NCBI GenBank assembly: GCA_964461765.1
Contig: CAYWVS010000015.1
Span: 1-48,008 of the forward strand
Source of the DNA: JAVVUJ01 sp964461765
Lineage (GTDB): Bacteria; Bacillota; Clostridia; Peptostreptococcales; Anaerovoracaceae
Reading direction: 5' to 3'
Length of the DNA: 48,008 bases
Shown: piece by piece, positions 1 to 9,135 of the stretch
How positions within the stretch are numbered: the stretch's first letter is position 1
Layout of the letters: every line of letters begins with the position of its first letter
Notes under the pieces: generated by a model
Seen by the model: only the letters and a program-made list of their open reading frames with translations
Told to the model about the DNA's origin: nothing
Databases searched by the model: none
Position numbers and translations under genes: made by a program

Positions 1-48
1 GCTTAAACCTTCGGTGTTGCCTTGAGGCAAACTCTCCCGCAATCTTCA
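1..48 (-). ncRNA. Glycine riboswitch, 5' part of an aptamer (cut by window edge)
   Basis: Read on the minus strand, this stretch contains GCGGGAGAG followed by a short hairpin (TTTGCC/GGCAA) and then CACCGAAGG. That is the conserved core layout of the glycine aptamer. The remaining aptamer, any second aptamer and the controlled gene lie to the left of the window. A sigma-A promoter sits just upstream, at 77-105. The match rests on the two conserved boxes and their spacing. Typical targets are glycine cleavage genes or a glycine/alanine transporter, but the target is not visible here. Confidence 0.75.
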
Positions 49-76
49 TCCAAACATTGTCATATTCATTTTCTCT

Positions 77-105
77 ATAATAGCATAGCTGAATTATTCA
101 TGCAA
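77..105 (-). promoter_or_regulatory. Sigma-A promoter for the glycine riboswitch transcript
   Basis: On the minus strand there is a -35 TTGCAT at 105-100, a 17-base spacer, and a -10 TATTAT at 82-77. The predicted start falls about 20-30 bases before the aptamer core. The spacing and position fit well. The rest of the interval between here and the PhzF gene (106-201) is AT-rich with no further feature that I can support. Confidence 0.6.
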
Positions 106-201
106 GCAATATTGTTAAAAAAAAATCAATTTTTTTAATTATATTTTTCGTATAATTGTGCACATTTTTTTATGTGAAGATAGCTCAATCTTTTTGCTTA
201 T

Positions 202-1074
202 CTATAAGAAGATTTCACCTTTGGCTAACACGGCATAACTCCCGCCAATTTTAATTTTCACCTTTTCATCTTCTTTTTTTATTAAACTCATGATTTTTGA
301 AGGTCGATTCATACTTTCCCCTTGAATAAATATATTGCTTTTTCCTTCTTCAACGATGCCATTTTTATAAAGGTAATAGGTAAGCGCTCCGTTGGATGTC
401 CCCGTTGCTGCTTCTTCATCAATGTCATACAGTGGTGCAAAATTTCTGCAAAATGCAGTGATTTCCTGAGTATCCTCGGCCATACAAAACGCATGAACTC
501 CTACTGCCTTATGTGCCTTGGAAAGTTCAGCCAACTTAGGAAAATCCGGTTTTATATCCATCAAAATCTGTTTACTTTTCACATGCAAAATCAAATCCGG
601 CAAACCCGTAGAGATTATTTGAGGTGTCAGTCCTATGTCCTGTACCTGGATGCCCATGACCTGAGCCAATTCATCAATCATAGATAAATCGCTTATTTCT
701 GCCAGCTCCTGAGGCGAACTCATATCCATGAGAATAAATCCATCTTTAAGGGATACCTCTAACTCCCCCGCTAAGGTATGTAATTTATAGGTCCCACTTC
801 TTTCTATGGCTTTTTCCTCTAGTAGCGCACCAAAGCTTCCTATGGTGGCATGACCGCACACATCCACCTCTGCAACAGGCGTAAAATAGCGGATGCGAAA
901 CTCCCCATTTCCCTTGGGTTTTATGAAAGCGGTTTCTGAGTATCTCAATTCTGCCGCCGTCTTTGTCATCACCTCATCCTCTGGAAAATCCTCTTCACTT
1001 TCCAGCAGTACCACCCCTGCGGTGTTCCCCCCGAAAGGTTGATCCGAAAAGGCATCTACAATATAGAATTTCAT
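202..1074 (-). CDS. PhzF family isomerase/epimerase
   Basis: This 290-residue protein has the length and fold signature of the PhzF/diaminopimelate-epimerase-like family. Near the N terminus it shows DAFSDQPFGGNTAGV and then ELRYSETAFI, which holds the family's catalytic glutamate at about residue 47. A glycine-histidine loop VCGHATIGS follows, and EEAATGTSNGAL lies in the second half. Family members isomerise or epimerise small metabolites without a cofactor, and the substrate here is unknown. It follows kamE in the same direction after a gap of about 125 bases that holds a long hairpin, so it may be partly cotranscribed with the lysine operon. A link to amino acid metabolism is plausible but is only inferred from position. 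Confidence 0.85.
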   Translation of the reverse strand: MKFYIVDAFSDQPFGGNTAGVVLLESEEDFPEDEVMTKTAAELRYSETAFIKPKGNGEFRIRYFTPVAEVDVCGHATIGSFGALLEEKAIERSGTYKLHTLAGELEVSLKDGFILMDMSSPQELAEISDLSMIDELAQVMGIQVQDIGLTPQIISTGLPDLILHVKSKQILMDIKPDFPKLAELSKAHKAVGVHAFCMAEDTQEITAFCRNFAPLYDIDEEAATGTSNGALTYYLYKNGIVEEGKSNIFIQGESMNRPSKIMSLIKKEDEKVKIKIGGSYAVLAKGEIFL

Positions 1075-1149
1075 TATTTACCTTCTTTCTTGTTTTATGT
1101 GGAAAATAGATAGAAAAATTCCACAAGAAGCCACTCTCTATATGTTAAT

Positions 1150-1186
1150 AACATTTCGAAAAATATCAAAAATTTTCCGAAATGTT
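1150..1186 (-). terminator. Long hairpin after kamE, possible terminator or processing site
   Basis: The arms AACATTTCGAAAAAT (1150-1164) and ATTTTCCGAAATGTT (1172-1186) pair over 15 positions with one mismatch and leave a 7-base loop. The hairpin begins 13 bases past the kamE stop. No long U-run follows on the minus strand, so it may stabilise or attenuate the message rather than end it fully. Confidence 0.5.
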
Positions 1187-1198
1187 AAAGCTTCATAT

Positions 1199-1972
1199 TT
1201 ACGCCATACCCCGTTTTACAATTTCCGTCAGCACAAAGGAAGCCACTTCCTCCGCATGATCATGGGCACCAAAACCCGCATCATAGCCCAATTCTTGAGC
1301 AAGTTCGTGGGAGATTCGAGGACCACCACAAACTACGATCATTTTGTCACGAAGATTTTCCGCCTCTAAAAGTTCGATGAGATTGGTTAGGTTTCCGATA
1401 TGAACATCCTTCTGGGTAACGGTCTGAGATACCAAAATAGCATCTGCATTTGCTTCTACTGCCTTAGCTATGAGAACCTCGTTGGGAACCTGACTTCCCA
1501 AGTTGATGGCCTTGATACCGCTATATCGTTCCAACCCAAAGTGTCCATGAAATCCCTTCATATTCATGATGGCATCAATGCCTACCGTGTGGGCATCAGT
1601 CCCTGTGGAAGCACCGATCATGACCACTTCCCTTTTAATATTATCTGCAATGTACTTTTCGCATTGAGTCCTTTCCATTACGTCCACTTCTACCTTGGTT
1701 ACCTTGATGGTAGTATAATCCACGGTATGTTGGCATTTACCATAAAGCACAAAATAAGTATAGCCTATGCCCAAATCCTCGGAGAAAACCACAGCAGGCT
1801 CTTGTAAGCCCATCTTCCTAACCAACTGTTTCGCCGCCTCGCTGGCCTCTTCACCTTTAGGAATAGGAAGAGTAAAGCTAAGCTGCATCATACCGTCGTT
1901 TAAGGTGTCGCCGTAAGGTTTAATATTTTTCAGGTCTATAACTGTATCCACAGCATTACTTTTGATACTCAT
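1199..1972 (-). CDS. kamE: Lysine 5,6-aminomutase beta subunit (B12-binding)
   Basis: This is the small subunit of the adenosylcobalamin- and PLP-dependent lysine 5,6-aminomutase. The enzyme moves the terminal amino group of D-lysine or L-beta-lysine to the neighbouring carbon. The cobalamin motif DxHxxG is visible as TDAHTVG, with His128 as the predicted cobalt ligand. Lys139 lies 11 residues downstream, the same spacing as His133 and Lys144 in the characterised Clostridium sticklandii enzyme, where Lys144 holds PLP. The length of 257 residues is usual. The start codon overlaps the kamD stop (TAATG), so the two subunits are translationally coupled. It is the last kam gene of the operon. Confidence 0.95.
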   Translation of the reverse strand: MSIKSNAVDTVIDLKNIKPYGDTLNDGMMQLSFTLPIPKGEEASEAAKQLVRKMGLQEPAVVFSEDLGIGYTYFVLYGKCQHTVDYTTIKVTKVEVDVMERTQCEKYIADNIKREVVMIGASTGTDAHTVGIDAIMNMKGFHGHFGLERYSGIKAINLGSQVPNEVLIAKAVEANADAILVSQTVTQKDVHIGNLTNLIELLEAENLRDKMIVVCGGPRISHELAQELGYDAGFGAHDHAEEVASFVLTEIVKRGMA

Positions 1973-3531
1973 TATTTTGCACCTCCCAACATCAGCTTAA
2001 TAAAGGGGTTAAAGTAGCCTTGATCCTTTACACAAACGCCTTCCAGTCCCTTACCTCCGTCTCTTGCCCTCTTTACTCCCCCAAATTTCCCTTTTTCAAT
2101 GGTGGAGAAAAGGCCTTCCTTCTCTATCTCAGTTAGCAGTTTTTCCGCTTTTTCTAACACATGCTGAGCTCTTTTTTGGATGATACCGTCCTTTTTAAAC
2201 TCCACCTCTTCTCCTATGCTCCTTGCATTATTAAAAATGTAAGTAGCATTTTCTATGGATAACATACGATCCTGCAAATGAGGTGTATGAATGGCTTCTG
2301 TTGGCATACCCAAAAGCTGTAAGGATTGACCTGACCAAATGGCTACCATGTTAAACAAAGCGTCCTGGATATGACCCTTGAAAATATCTCCCGTCATAAA
2401 CTTTGTGGGAGGCATGTATTTCAGGGGTGCCTTAGGGAAAATTTCCCTAGCCATAATGGCTTGAGAAAGCTCATAAAGGAAACCGTTCTCTATGGATGGA
2501 TCCATTTCAAAGGCGTGTCCCAATCCCATCTGTTCTTCCGGAATATTGGCTAATACCGCAAATTGTTCATTGATAAATTGAGAGGCTAATACCGTGTGAG
2601 CAGCTTCAAAGGCATCATCTGTGGTGAGATAGTTATCTTCTCCGGAATTAAAAATGATTCCACAATATCCGATAATAATTCTGGAGAAATACTGATCCAC
2701 GATGGTTCTCTGCATGTTGATATCTCTGAAAAGTATACCGTATAAGGCATCGTTTAACATGACGTCCAGTCGCTCCATTGCGCCCATGGCGGCAATTTCA
2801 GGCATACACATTCCCGAGCTGTAATTGCACAGACGAATATATCGTCCTACCTCTTCACCTACCTCATCCAAAGCTTTTCTCATAATTCTAAAGTTTTCCT
2901 GAGTTGCATAGGTACCTCCGAATCCCTCTGTTGTAGGGCCGTAGGGCACATAATCTAAAAGGCTTTGCGCTGTAGTTCGTATAACTGCAATGATGTCTGC
3001 TCCCTGCTTGGCAGCTGCTTTCGCCTGAATGACATCCTCATAGATATTTCCGGTAGCAACGATTACATATAAGTAAGGTTTCTTGCCTTCACCGATGGTG
3101 GATAAGTATTCATTTCTCTTTGTTGTTTGAGCCTGAATTTTTTCCATTGCTTGTTGTACCACTGGTATCAGCTTTGCTTCAGCCTGCTCTGGGGAGCTAA
3201 TTTCTAGCTTCGTAATATCCAGGTCTCCTATGGAAACCTTTTCGGCTATCTCCTGAGGGCTTAATCCAGTTTGAATCATTGCGTTTCCTACCCAGTAGGC
3301 TACTCCTCTGGAGAGACCGCCTCCCTCCTTGATGGCATCGCAAAGAACGTTAGGCAACGGGGATTCCATATCGTCCACACCGTCTACGCCCAAAAGCCTC
3401 AATATAGTTCTTTCCGTGCTGACCGTTGTGTGCCTATCTATAAATTCTTGCATACTCTGAGCAATTCTACCCGCACAAGATCTAGCATTTTGGATAACTT
3501 TTGGATCCAGATTTAATTTGCTATTGGTCAT
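1972..3531 (-). CDS. kamD: Lysine 5,6-aminomutase alpha subunit
   Basis: This is the large catalytic subunit (519 residues) of lysine 5,6-aminomutase. It forms the TIM barrel that binds substrate and works with the B12 domain of KamE. The N terminus TNSKLNLDPKVIQNARSCAG and internal stretches such as NYSSGMCMPEIAAMGAMERL look like the KamD family. A strong ribosome site (AAGGAGG) lies 6 bases before the ATG. The gene sits 79 bases after kamC and overlaps kamE by one base. Together with KamA, KamB and KamC it converts lysine to 3,5-diaminohexanoate. Confidence 0.95.
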   Translation of the reverse strand: MTNSKLNLDPKVIQNARSCAGRIAQSMQEFIDRHTTVSTERTILRLLGVDGVDDMESPLPNVLCDAIKEGGGLSRGVAYWVGNAMIQTGLSPQEIAEKVSIGDLDITKLEISSPEQAEAKLIPVVQQAMEKIQAQTTKRNEYLSTIGEGKKPYLYVIVATGNIYEDVIQAKAAAKQGADIIAVIRTTAQSLLDYVPYGPTTEGFGGTYATQENFRIMRKALDEVGEEVGRYIRLCNYSSGMCMPEIAAMGAMERLDVMLNDALYGILFRDINMQRTIVDQYFSRIIIGYCGIIFNSGEDNYLTTDDAFEAAHTVLASQFINEQFAVLANIPEEQMGLGHAFEMDPSIENGFLYELSQAIMAREIFPKAPLKYMPPTKFMTGDIFKGHIQDALFNMVAIWSGQSLQLLGMPTEAIHTPHLQDRMLSIENATYIFNNARSIGEEVEFKKDGIIQKRAQHVLEKAEKLLTEIEKEGLFSTIEKGKFGGVKRARDGGKGLEGVCVKDQGYFNPFIKLMLGGAK

Positions 3532-3610
3532 CTTATCCTCCTTTTTAATAGTCTTTTCGAATAATTATTTGAATTATGATTAGATTTTTAATAATTTAAT
3601 TTTACAAAAT

Positions 3611-5236
3611 TCAAAGCATTTTTTTTGCATAGTCTATAATTTCATCATATACCCCTAAAATTCTGGCTATATTTACTGCATCCTTAGGAATCTCCTGTTT
3701 GTTATGAACCTCTTCAAGCCTATAATCCATATATTTCCCTATAATTGCAATTCGTTCTTTTCTATTGGCATATTTGATTTCTTTTTCTAACCTGCCAAAA
3801 TCCGCATAAGCCAACCCGATGACCTGAAGATTCTTCACCTTGTCATCCGTTCCGATGCTGTCAAAGTGAGTTGTAATCAGGCATAGGTAATTCCTCTTCA
3901 ACAAGTAAAGAATCAACCCCTTGGTCAAAGCCAACCCTTCCACAGGGTTTGTGCCGCTGGCAATTTCATCTATCAGCAAAAGGGCCCTATCCTTGCTGTG
4001 GTCCAAAGCCTCCTTTAGCTCCTCCATTTCACTACCAAAGCTGGACAACCCTCTTTCTATGGACTGATTATCCCCAATAAGCAGATGTACATAGGAGGAA
4101 AGGCCTACAAACGCCTCCTTGCAGGGGACAAAAAAACCGTACTGAGCCAGAATGGCCACCAGTCCCGTAAGCTTCAAGCAGACAGTTTTTCCTCCCATAT
4201 TGGCACCCGTGATACAGGTTACCCCATCTTCCAATCGGATGCTGACAGGGCAATAGGATTCACCCTTTTCTTTCAGAACATCCTCAACTCTCAAATGCCG
4301 ACCCTCTGAAAACCGGATGGCATGTTCCTGTAAAATTTGGGGCTTTACACAGTTGTGCTCCTTTGCATAGAGGCCTTTGCTCAGACTAAAATCCAGCAAT
4401 CCGATTCTTATGCAGTTGGACTTAAGCCGTTCCCCTCCTTGTGCTATGGTCAAGGAAAGCTCTTCTCTGATTTTCAGTTCTTCCTCTTCAATAAGAGCCT
4501 CTTTACTTTCCATGTCTCCCAGGAGGTTATAGATTTCATCTGTGGGCTTTAGTTCAAAGGTTACTGACACGTAATCCTGATCAGCCAATACCATTTCCGG
4601 CAAAGCCTTTAAAGTCTCAACTAAGATGGAATTGGAGCGTGAAACCGTATAATCATATTTAGGGGAAAGCACAATGCCGTACTTCTCACCGATGGTCTGC
4701 TTTATTCCTTTTCGTATCTTTCTAATTTGAAGCTCTAATTCCCGCTTTTCCGTCCTTAATGCTTTTAAGCTTGGGGAAAATTGATCATAAATATAAAAGG
4801 TATTTAGTCGATCCATGTTGGGATCTAAGGCATTTAATTCCTTTGTGATGTCCTCTAAGAGAAAAGTGCTGCATAAATATTCAGAAAGCTGCTCCTGAAG
4901 CCCTATGATTTGATTCATTAACAAAAGCAAGCTTTTTACTTCAAATAATTCCACCACTGACAAAGGATTCTTCCCTGCTCGATCTATGGTGTAAGTACAA
5001 TCTTTAATCTGCATGAAAGTCTCTAAAAGCTTCTCCACCTCTAAAGGCTTCTCCTTTAAAGCCATCATCAGCTTCTCTACTCGATTTAATTCATCCTCAA
5101 GTAGCTTTTCTTCACCGATTGAAAAAGGATTTAAATCTTTTAAAATCTTTATTCCGAAGGGCGTCAATAAATTTAAGCTATTCATTACATAATCATAGCC
5201 TATTTCATTTCTGGTTTTTACATTGGAAAGGCGCAT
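3611..5236 (-). CDS. kamC: MutS-related ATPase, lysine 5,6-aminomutase reactivase subunit KamC
   Basis: This 541-residue protein ends in a MutS-type ABC ATPase domain. The Walker A motif is GANMGGKTVCL and the Walker B motif is ALLLIDEIASGTNP. An H-loop-like THFDSIG follows, and coiled or lever-like helices precede the ATPase core. It lacks the N-terminal mismatch-recognition domain of true MutS. Its place between kamB and kamD matches kam clusters of other lysine fermenters. There, KamB and KamC are thought to reactivate the aminomutase after cobalamin is inactivated. That role is from family knowledge, not seen directly. A CGGAGG ribosome site precedes the ATG. Confidence 0.88.
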   Translation of the reverse strand: MRLSNVKTRNEIGYDYVMNSLNLLTPFGIKILKDLNPFSIGEEKLLEDELNRVEKLMMALKEKPLEVEKLLETFMQIKDCTYTIDRAGKNPLSVVELFEVKSLLLLMNQIIGLQEQLSEYLCSTFLLEDITKELNALDPNMDRLNTFYIYDQFSPSLKALRTEKRELELQIRKIRKGIKQTIGEKYGIVLSPKYDYTVSRSNSILVETLKALPEMVLADQDYVSVTFELKPTDEIYNLLGDMESKEALIEEEELKIREELSLTIAQGGERLKSNCIRIGLLDFSLSKGLYAKEHNCVKPQILQEHAIRFSEGRHLRVEDVLKEKGESYCPVSIRLEDGVTCITGANMGGKTVCLKLTGLVAILAQYGFFVPCKEAFVGLSSYVHLLIGDNQSIERGLSSFGSEMEELKEALDHSKDRALLLIDEIASGTNPVEGLALTKGLILYLLKRNYLCLITTHFDSIGTDDKVKNLQVIGLAYADFGRLEKEIKYANRKERIAIIGKYMDYRLEEVHNKQEIPKDAVNIARILGVYDEIIDYAKKML

Positions 5237-5255
5237 GGTATCCTCCGGTTCTATT

Positions 5256-6293
5256 TTATATTCTCACATCTACTATAGGGATTCCCTGAATGGCATTTTT
5301 CATGGCATCCAACATCTCCTTATGCTCAAAAGCATATCCGGAAGGAGCATAGGGATTTAAAGTTACAGCAGCCACTTGAATGTTCTGCAAAACGTTGATG
5401 CGGAATCCTTTTTTTCTCAGTTGTTGCCAAGAAAGAGCATCTATAAAAATCTTCGTGGGATCTTTCAGAATAAACGTACAATCTTTAAATTTTTTCGGTT
5501 GGATGGCATCTGTAATATTTGTAGTCAAAGCTCCGGGCAAATACACATATTCAGTAGTTTCATCCATGGCATCTTCCAAAAACTTACCGGCTGTAAAGCT
5601 GGTTTTAACCGGGATCTTCTGAAAATCGGGGCGCCCTTCCCGTGATGAGGTCTTAGAAAATATCAACATCTGTTCTTCATTGCGGGTATCACAGATCACC
5701 TGCCGGATTCTTTCTTCCTTCAAGGTTTCTATGCCGTAAAGCCCCACCACATGGGCTGTCTCCTCCACCACCTTCCTCAGACTTCGGGAGAGAACCGCTC
5801 CTGTGGACAGAATAACTGCATCGGAGTATTCGGGAGATGCAATGGATTTTCTGTCTATAGCTCCGTCAATGATGACCAATTCCGCTCCAAAACTTTCCAA
5901 CTCACGGCACATCTTCTTATTTTCCCAAGCAGAAACAGGTCCTGCAACCTGCACGTATCCGCTCTTTACTACCCTACAGAGCAAAATGGGACCTAAGGTG
6001 GTATGATAATCCGTCAATTTCAAAATCTCTAAACCGGCGTCACATAAGTTATAGAGGTTTTTGGGTACAGATACCAGGGTGCCTTCGTCTAAAAACACCC
6101 TGGGTTTTTGAGTACCGGTTACAAGATCTGTAGACTCCCCATCTCTACCTGTGGAAGAAATGCCCATCTTCAAACCTTCATCCATAGCTTCTTCTATGAG
6201 ATAATTTAACGCTGTAGTCTTGCCTGCATTCTTAGCCATGCCCACTATGGAAACAGTCTTATATTTATCTTTTAGATCCCAAAGTAAGCCCAT
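5256..6293 (-). CDS. kamB: P-loop protein, lysine 5,6-aminomutase reactivase subunit KamB
   Basis: A P-loop (GMAKNAGKTTALN) near the N terminus marks this 345-residue protein as a nucleotide-binding partner of the MutS-like KamC. The spacing of 20 bases to kamC and about 30 bases to kamA shows that it is part of the kam operon. A segment around LVIIDGAIDRKSIAS resembles a Walker B or switch strand. Known kam clusters place a protein of this type between kamA and kamC, where it is proposed to help exchange damaged cobalamin on KamDE. I assign the name from context and the P-loop. No catalytic assay can be inferred from the sequence. Confidence 0.82.
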   Translation of the reverse strand: MGLLWDLKDKYKTVSIVGMAKNAGKTTALNYLIEEAMDEGLKMGISSTGRDGESTDLVTGTQKPRVFLDEGTLVSVPKNLYNLCDAGLEILKLTDYHTTLGPILLCRVVKSGYVQVAGPVSAWENKKMCRELESFGAELVIIDGAIDRKSIASPEYSDAVILSTGAVLSRSLRKVVEETAHVVGLYGIETLKEERIRQVICDTRNEEQMLIFSKTSSREGRPDFQKIPVKTSFTAGKFLEDAMDETTEYVYLPGALTTNITDAIQPKKFKDCTFILKDPTKIFIDALSWQQLRKKGFRINVLQNIQVAAVTLNPYAPSGYAFEHKEMLDAMKNAIQGIPIVDVRI

Positions 6294-6324
6294 ATCTTCC
6301 TCGCTACTTCATTTTTTAAAAAAT

Positions 6325-7587
6325 TTACTTTTTATTTCTTTGGTGGCGCAGTAAGTCCTGAGGCTCCAAAGTCATTCTTTCTCCTGCCAGCAATCCTGCC
6401 ACACCTTCGTAGTGATAGGATTTTTTACCGGTGCAAACATCACATTTACACTCTGACTTCTGAATATTCTCAGGTTCAGTGTAAGTGGTAATTACGCCCT
6501 CATAATTTCTTAGAACCACCTTGCCCGGAGATTGTGAAATGAGATACTGTGGCATTACAGGAATTTTCCCTCCACCCCCGGGAGCATCCACCACAAAGGT
6601 AGGCACTGCATATCCTGAAGTATGACCTCTCAGGCTTTCAATGATGGCGATTCCTGCGGAGACTGAGGTTCTGAAATGTTGAATTCCAAGAGATAGATCA
6701 CATTGGTAAATATAATATGGTCTAACCCTATTTCTAACTAAAAGATGTACCAAATCTCTCATAACGTGAGGACAATCGTTGATGCCTCTTAAAAGTACAG
6801 ATTGGTTACCCAAAGGAATCCCCGCATCAGCAAGCTTTCTGCAAGCTTCAATTGCCTCTTTTGTCATTTCCTTTGGATGATTGAAATGAGTATTCACCCA
6901 AATTGGGTGGTATTTTTTTAGCATGTTTACCAGGTTATCTGTAATTCTTTGAGGCATAACCACAGGAGTTCTGCTGCCGATTCTGATTACATCTATGTGG
7001 TCGATCTTTCTGAGTTCGCTAATGATATATTCCAACACATTATCATTTACAAGTAGGCAATCGCCACCGGAAAGCACCACGTCTCTCACTTGTGGAGTCT
7101 TCTTAATATATGCGATACACGCATCGATGTCTTCCCTCGTTCTTGCTCCATCCTTTTCTCCGGCTAACCTTCTTCTGGTGCAGTGTCTGCAATACATGGA
7201 GCATTGATCTGTAATTAAGAATAACACTCTATCAGGATATCTGTGGGTTAAACCTGGTGCAGGGGAATCCGCATCCTCGTGAAGGGGATCCGCCATATCC
7301 TCTGCGCTTCTTTTGGTTTCAGCTATGACAGGTACTGCCTGCATACGTACAGGGCAATTCTCATCATCTGGATCCATCAAGGATGCGTAGTATGGTGTAA
7401 TTCCCAGTCTAAAGGCCTTCAAGGTTTCAGATACACCGAGTTCCTGCTCCTGAGTGAGGTTGATGACCTTCTTTAAGTCTTCTACGGTATCAATCCTGTT
7501 TGACACCTGCCAAGTCCAGTCATTCCATTGCTCCTCCGTCACATCCTTATAGGCTTCTATGTCTTTCCAGTTTCTGATGTTTGACAT
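6325..7587 (-). CDS. kamA: L-lysine 2,3-aminomutase (radical SAM)
   Basis: This enzyme makes L-beta-lysine from L-lysine, the entry step of lysine fermentation. The radical SAM cluster motif CSMYCRHC (CxxxCxxC) lies near residue 130. The PLP lysine lies in DAPGGGGKIPV, acidic substrate contacts lie in YQCDLSLG, and a C-terminal zinc-type cysteine set CKCDVC is present. The total length of about 420 residues is normal. An ATG two codons upstream (7593) is also in frame, but the AAAGGA ribosome site is correctly spaced for the ATG at 7587. It follows kdd across a 34-base tandem repeat region. Confidence 0.96.
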   Translation of the reverse strand: MSNIRNWKDIEAYKDVTEEQWNDWTWQVSNRIDTVEDLKKVINLTQEQELGVSETLKAFRLGITPYYASLMDPDDENCPVRMQAVPVIAETKRSAEDMADPLHEDADSPAPGLTHRYPDRVLFLITDQCSMYCRHCTRRRLAGEKDGARTREDIDACIAYIKKTPQVRDVVLSGGDCLLVNDNVLEYIISELRKIDHIDVIRIGSRTPVVMPQRITDNLVNMLKKYHPIWVNTHFNHPKEMTKEAIEACRKLADAGIPLGNQSVLLRGINDCPHVMRDLVHLLVRNRVRPYYIYQCDLSLGIQHFRTSVSAGIAIIESLRGHTSGYAVPTFVVDAPGGGGKIPVMPQYLISQSPGKVVLRNYEGVITTYTEPENIQKSECKCDVCTGKKSYHYEGVAGLLAGERMTLEPQDLLRHQRNKK

Positions 7588-7719
7588 ATTCATTTCCTTT
7601 CTTAAAAAATTATTTTAATTGATTTTTAAAAAATTTTTTTAATAATTATCCAATTTATTTAAAATATGTTTTATATGTTAAAGCATAATACGCTTATTCT
7701 TTATACTGTTTATGTTATA

Positions 7720-7804
7720 AACCAATTTACGCTTTACATTGTTTATGTTTATGAACCAATTTACGCTTTACATTGTTTATGTTTATGAACCAATTTACGC
7801 TTTA
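7720..7804. repeat. 34-base tandem direct repeats between kdd and kamA
   Basis: Two identical 34-base units run head to tail (7720-7753 and 7754-7787), and a third copy starts at 7788 and decays after about 17 bases. A degenerate copy may precede them from about 7686. The unit begins AACCAATTTACGCTTTACAT. The block lies in the spacer of the kdd-kamA transcript, 42 bases past the kdd stop. Function is unknown; copy number could vary by slippage. Confidence 0.9.
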
Positions 7805-7845
7805 TACTTTCTATGGTTCATACACAATTTATGCATCGTACTGGT

Positions 7846-8877
7846 TTATGCATACATTTCAGCAAAGAGATCTCTCAATGGTGGGCACTCCCTTAAAACT
7901 TGTAGGGAAATCTCTGCATGATCCTTGCAATAGCCATTTCCTACGATCATATTCACGTCTTTTCCAACCCCTTCTGCACCTAATGCTGCCTTTGTAAAGC
8001 TTGTGGCCATGCTGAAGAAGTACACAGTTCCGTTATCCTTACAGGAAAGGATGCTTGCCATTTCTGTATTTTCAATATTTACGCAGTTGATTACCACGTC
8101 TGCCAATTTTCCATCGGTCAATTCCATAATCTTGTTGTAAATGGCTATTGCATCTGTAGCATCTGCTGCAAAATATTCATCTGCTAAGTTTAATTTTCTG
8201 GCTCTGTCTGTTGATTTTTCGCTTCCCCCAATGCAGATTACTTTTCCTGTGACTCCCGCTCTTTTCTTTGCTTCATAGAGACAAAGTAGTCCTGATTTTC
8301 CGCCACCGCCGATGACTACTACAGTATCTCCCGGTTTTACAAGCTTTGCAGCCTGAGCAGGAGCTCCTGCAACGTCTAAAACGGATAAAGCAAGAGTCTC
8401 GGGCATATCCTTAGGAAGCACTGCAAAAATGCCACTCTGGAATAAAATAGCCTGTCCTGTGATATCCACTTGGTCGATGTCAGGCCTTACTTCATGAATT
8501 TCTTCGATTACCAATGGAGTCAAAGATAAGGAAACCAAAGTCGCAATCTTATCGCCTACCTTTAAGTTACCCTTGTAATTAGAGCCAATTTCCTTTACAG
8601 TTCCTATGAGCATACCGCCGGATCCAGTAACGGGGTTCTTGTGCTTACCGGCTTTGGCAACTATGCCTTTCATAATTTTTTTTATTTCTTCTATATCACC
8701 ATTTGCCTGCTTTTCAATTTGGGTAAAGCTTGCAGAGTCCACATTTAAAGTTTGAACATCGATTAATACTTCGTTATCGTAGATTTCCATAGTGTTGTCG
8801 ATAACATCCGCCGGTTGTGGCAGTACACCTTTAGGTGAAATAACTCTGTGGGTTCCAAATGGGCATCCTTTTTTCAT
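7846..8877 (-). CDS. kdd: L-erythro-3,5-diaminohexanoate dehydrogenase
   Basis: This enzyme oxidises 3,5-diaminohexanoate to 3-keto-5-aminohexanoate with NAD(P)+. A Rossmann motif VVVIGGGGKSGLL lies near the middle, and HKNPVTGSGG is typical of this family. The open frame extends 13 codons upstream to 8916. I choose the ATG at 8877 because GAGGAGG sits 8 bases before it and the family begins MKKGCPFGTHRV. That gives 343 residues. It is the first gene of the kam operon and has a -24/-12 promoter about 90 bases upstream. A homologous domain forms the sensor part of the neighbouring activator. Confidence 0.94.
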   Translation of the reverse strand: MKKGCPFGTHRVISPKGVLPQPADVIDNTMEIYDNEVLIDVQTLNVDSASFTQIEKQANGDIEEIKKIMKGIVAKAGKHKNPVTGSGGMLIGTVKEIGSNYKGNLKVGDKIATLVSLSLTPLVIEEIHEVRPDIDQVDITGQAILFQSGIFAVLPKDMPETLALSVLDVAGAPAQAAKLVKPGDTVVVIGGGGKSGLLCLYEAKKRAGVTGKVICIGGSEKSTDRARKLNLADEYFAADATDAIAIYNKIMELTDGKLADVVINCVNIENTEMASILSCKDNGTVYFFSMATSFTKAALGAEGVGKDVNMIVGNGYCKDHAEISLQVLRECPPLRDLFAEMYA

Positions 8878-8965
8878 AATAATTATCCTCCTCAATATAT
8901 ATCTACTGATCAGCACTCTGACAATGATGGTTAATGGATGTCAGATTAATTCTGTATTTTATTAT

Positions 8966-8981
8966 AGCAATTAGTATGCCA
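8966..8981 (-). promoter_or_regulatory. Sigma-54 (-24/-12) promoter of the kdd-kam operon
   Basis: On the minus strand the sequence is TGGCATACTAATTGCT. The GG and GC dinucleotides are separated by the required 10 bases, and the flanking bases fit the consensus TGGCAC-N5-TTGCW. Transcription would begin near 8954 and leave a leader of about 77 bases before kdd. The adjacent sigma-54 activator supports the assignment. The rest of 8982-9237 is AT-rich leader DNA with inverted repeats, listed separately. Confidence 0.85.
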
Positions 8982-9135
8982 ATTTATGGGTTTATTTATG
9001 GGGAAAATATAGATTAGTTACTCCAAGCATAATCCAATGTCCATAACGCTTATTATCTGAAACTTAAGGAAACTAAATTCTTATGTTTATGCTTTTCCCA
9101 TAGTAATTTTTAGTTTACTATTTTCTTTACTTTTG

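Noticed and set aside
322..687. Plus-strand open frame opposite the PhzF gene
   Set aside because: It has no recognisable domain and is fully antisense to a conserved gene.
3611..5236. DNA mismatch repair MutS
   Set aside because: It lacks the mismatch-recognition domain and sits between kamB and kamD, so it is the KamC reactivase type.
7686..7821. Possible CRISPR array
   Set aside because: The 34-base units abut each other without spacers, there are only two to four copies, and no cas gene is present.
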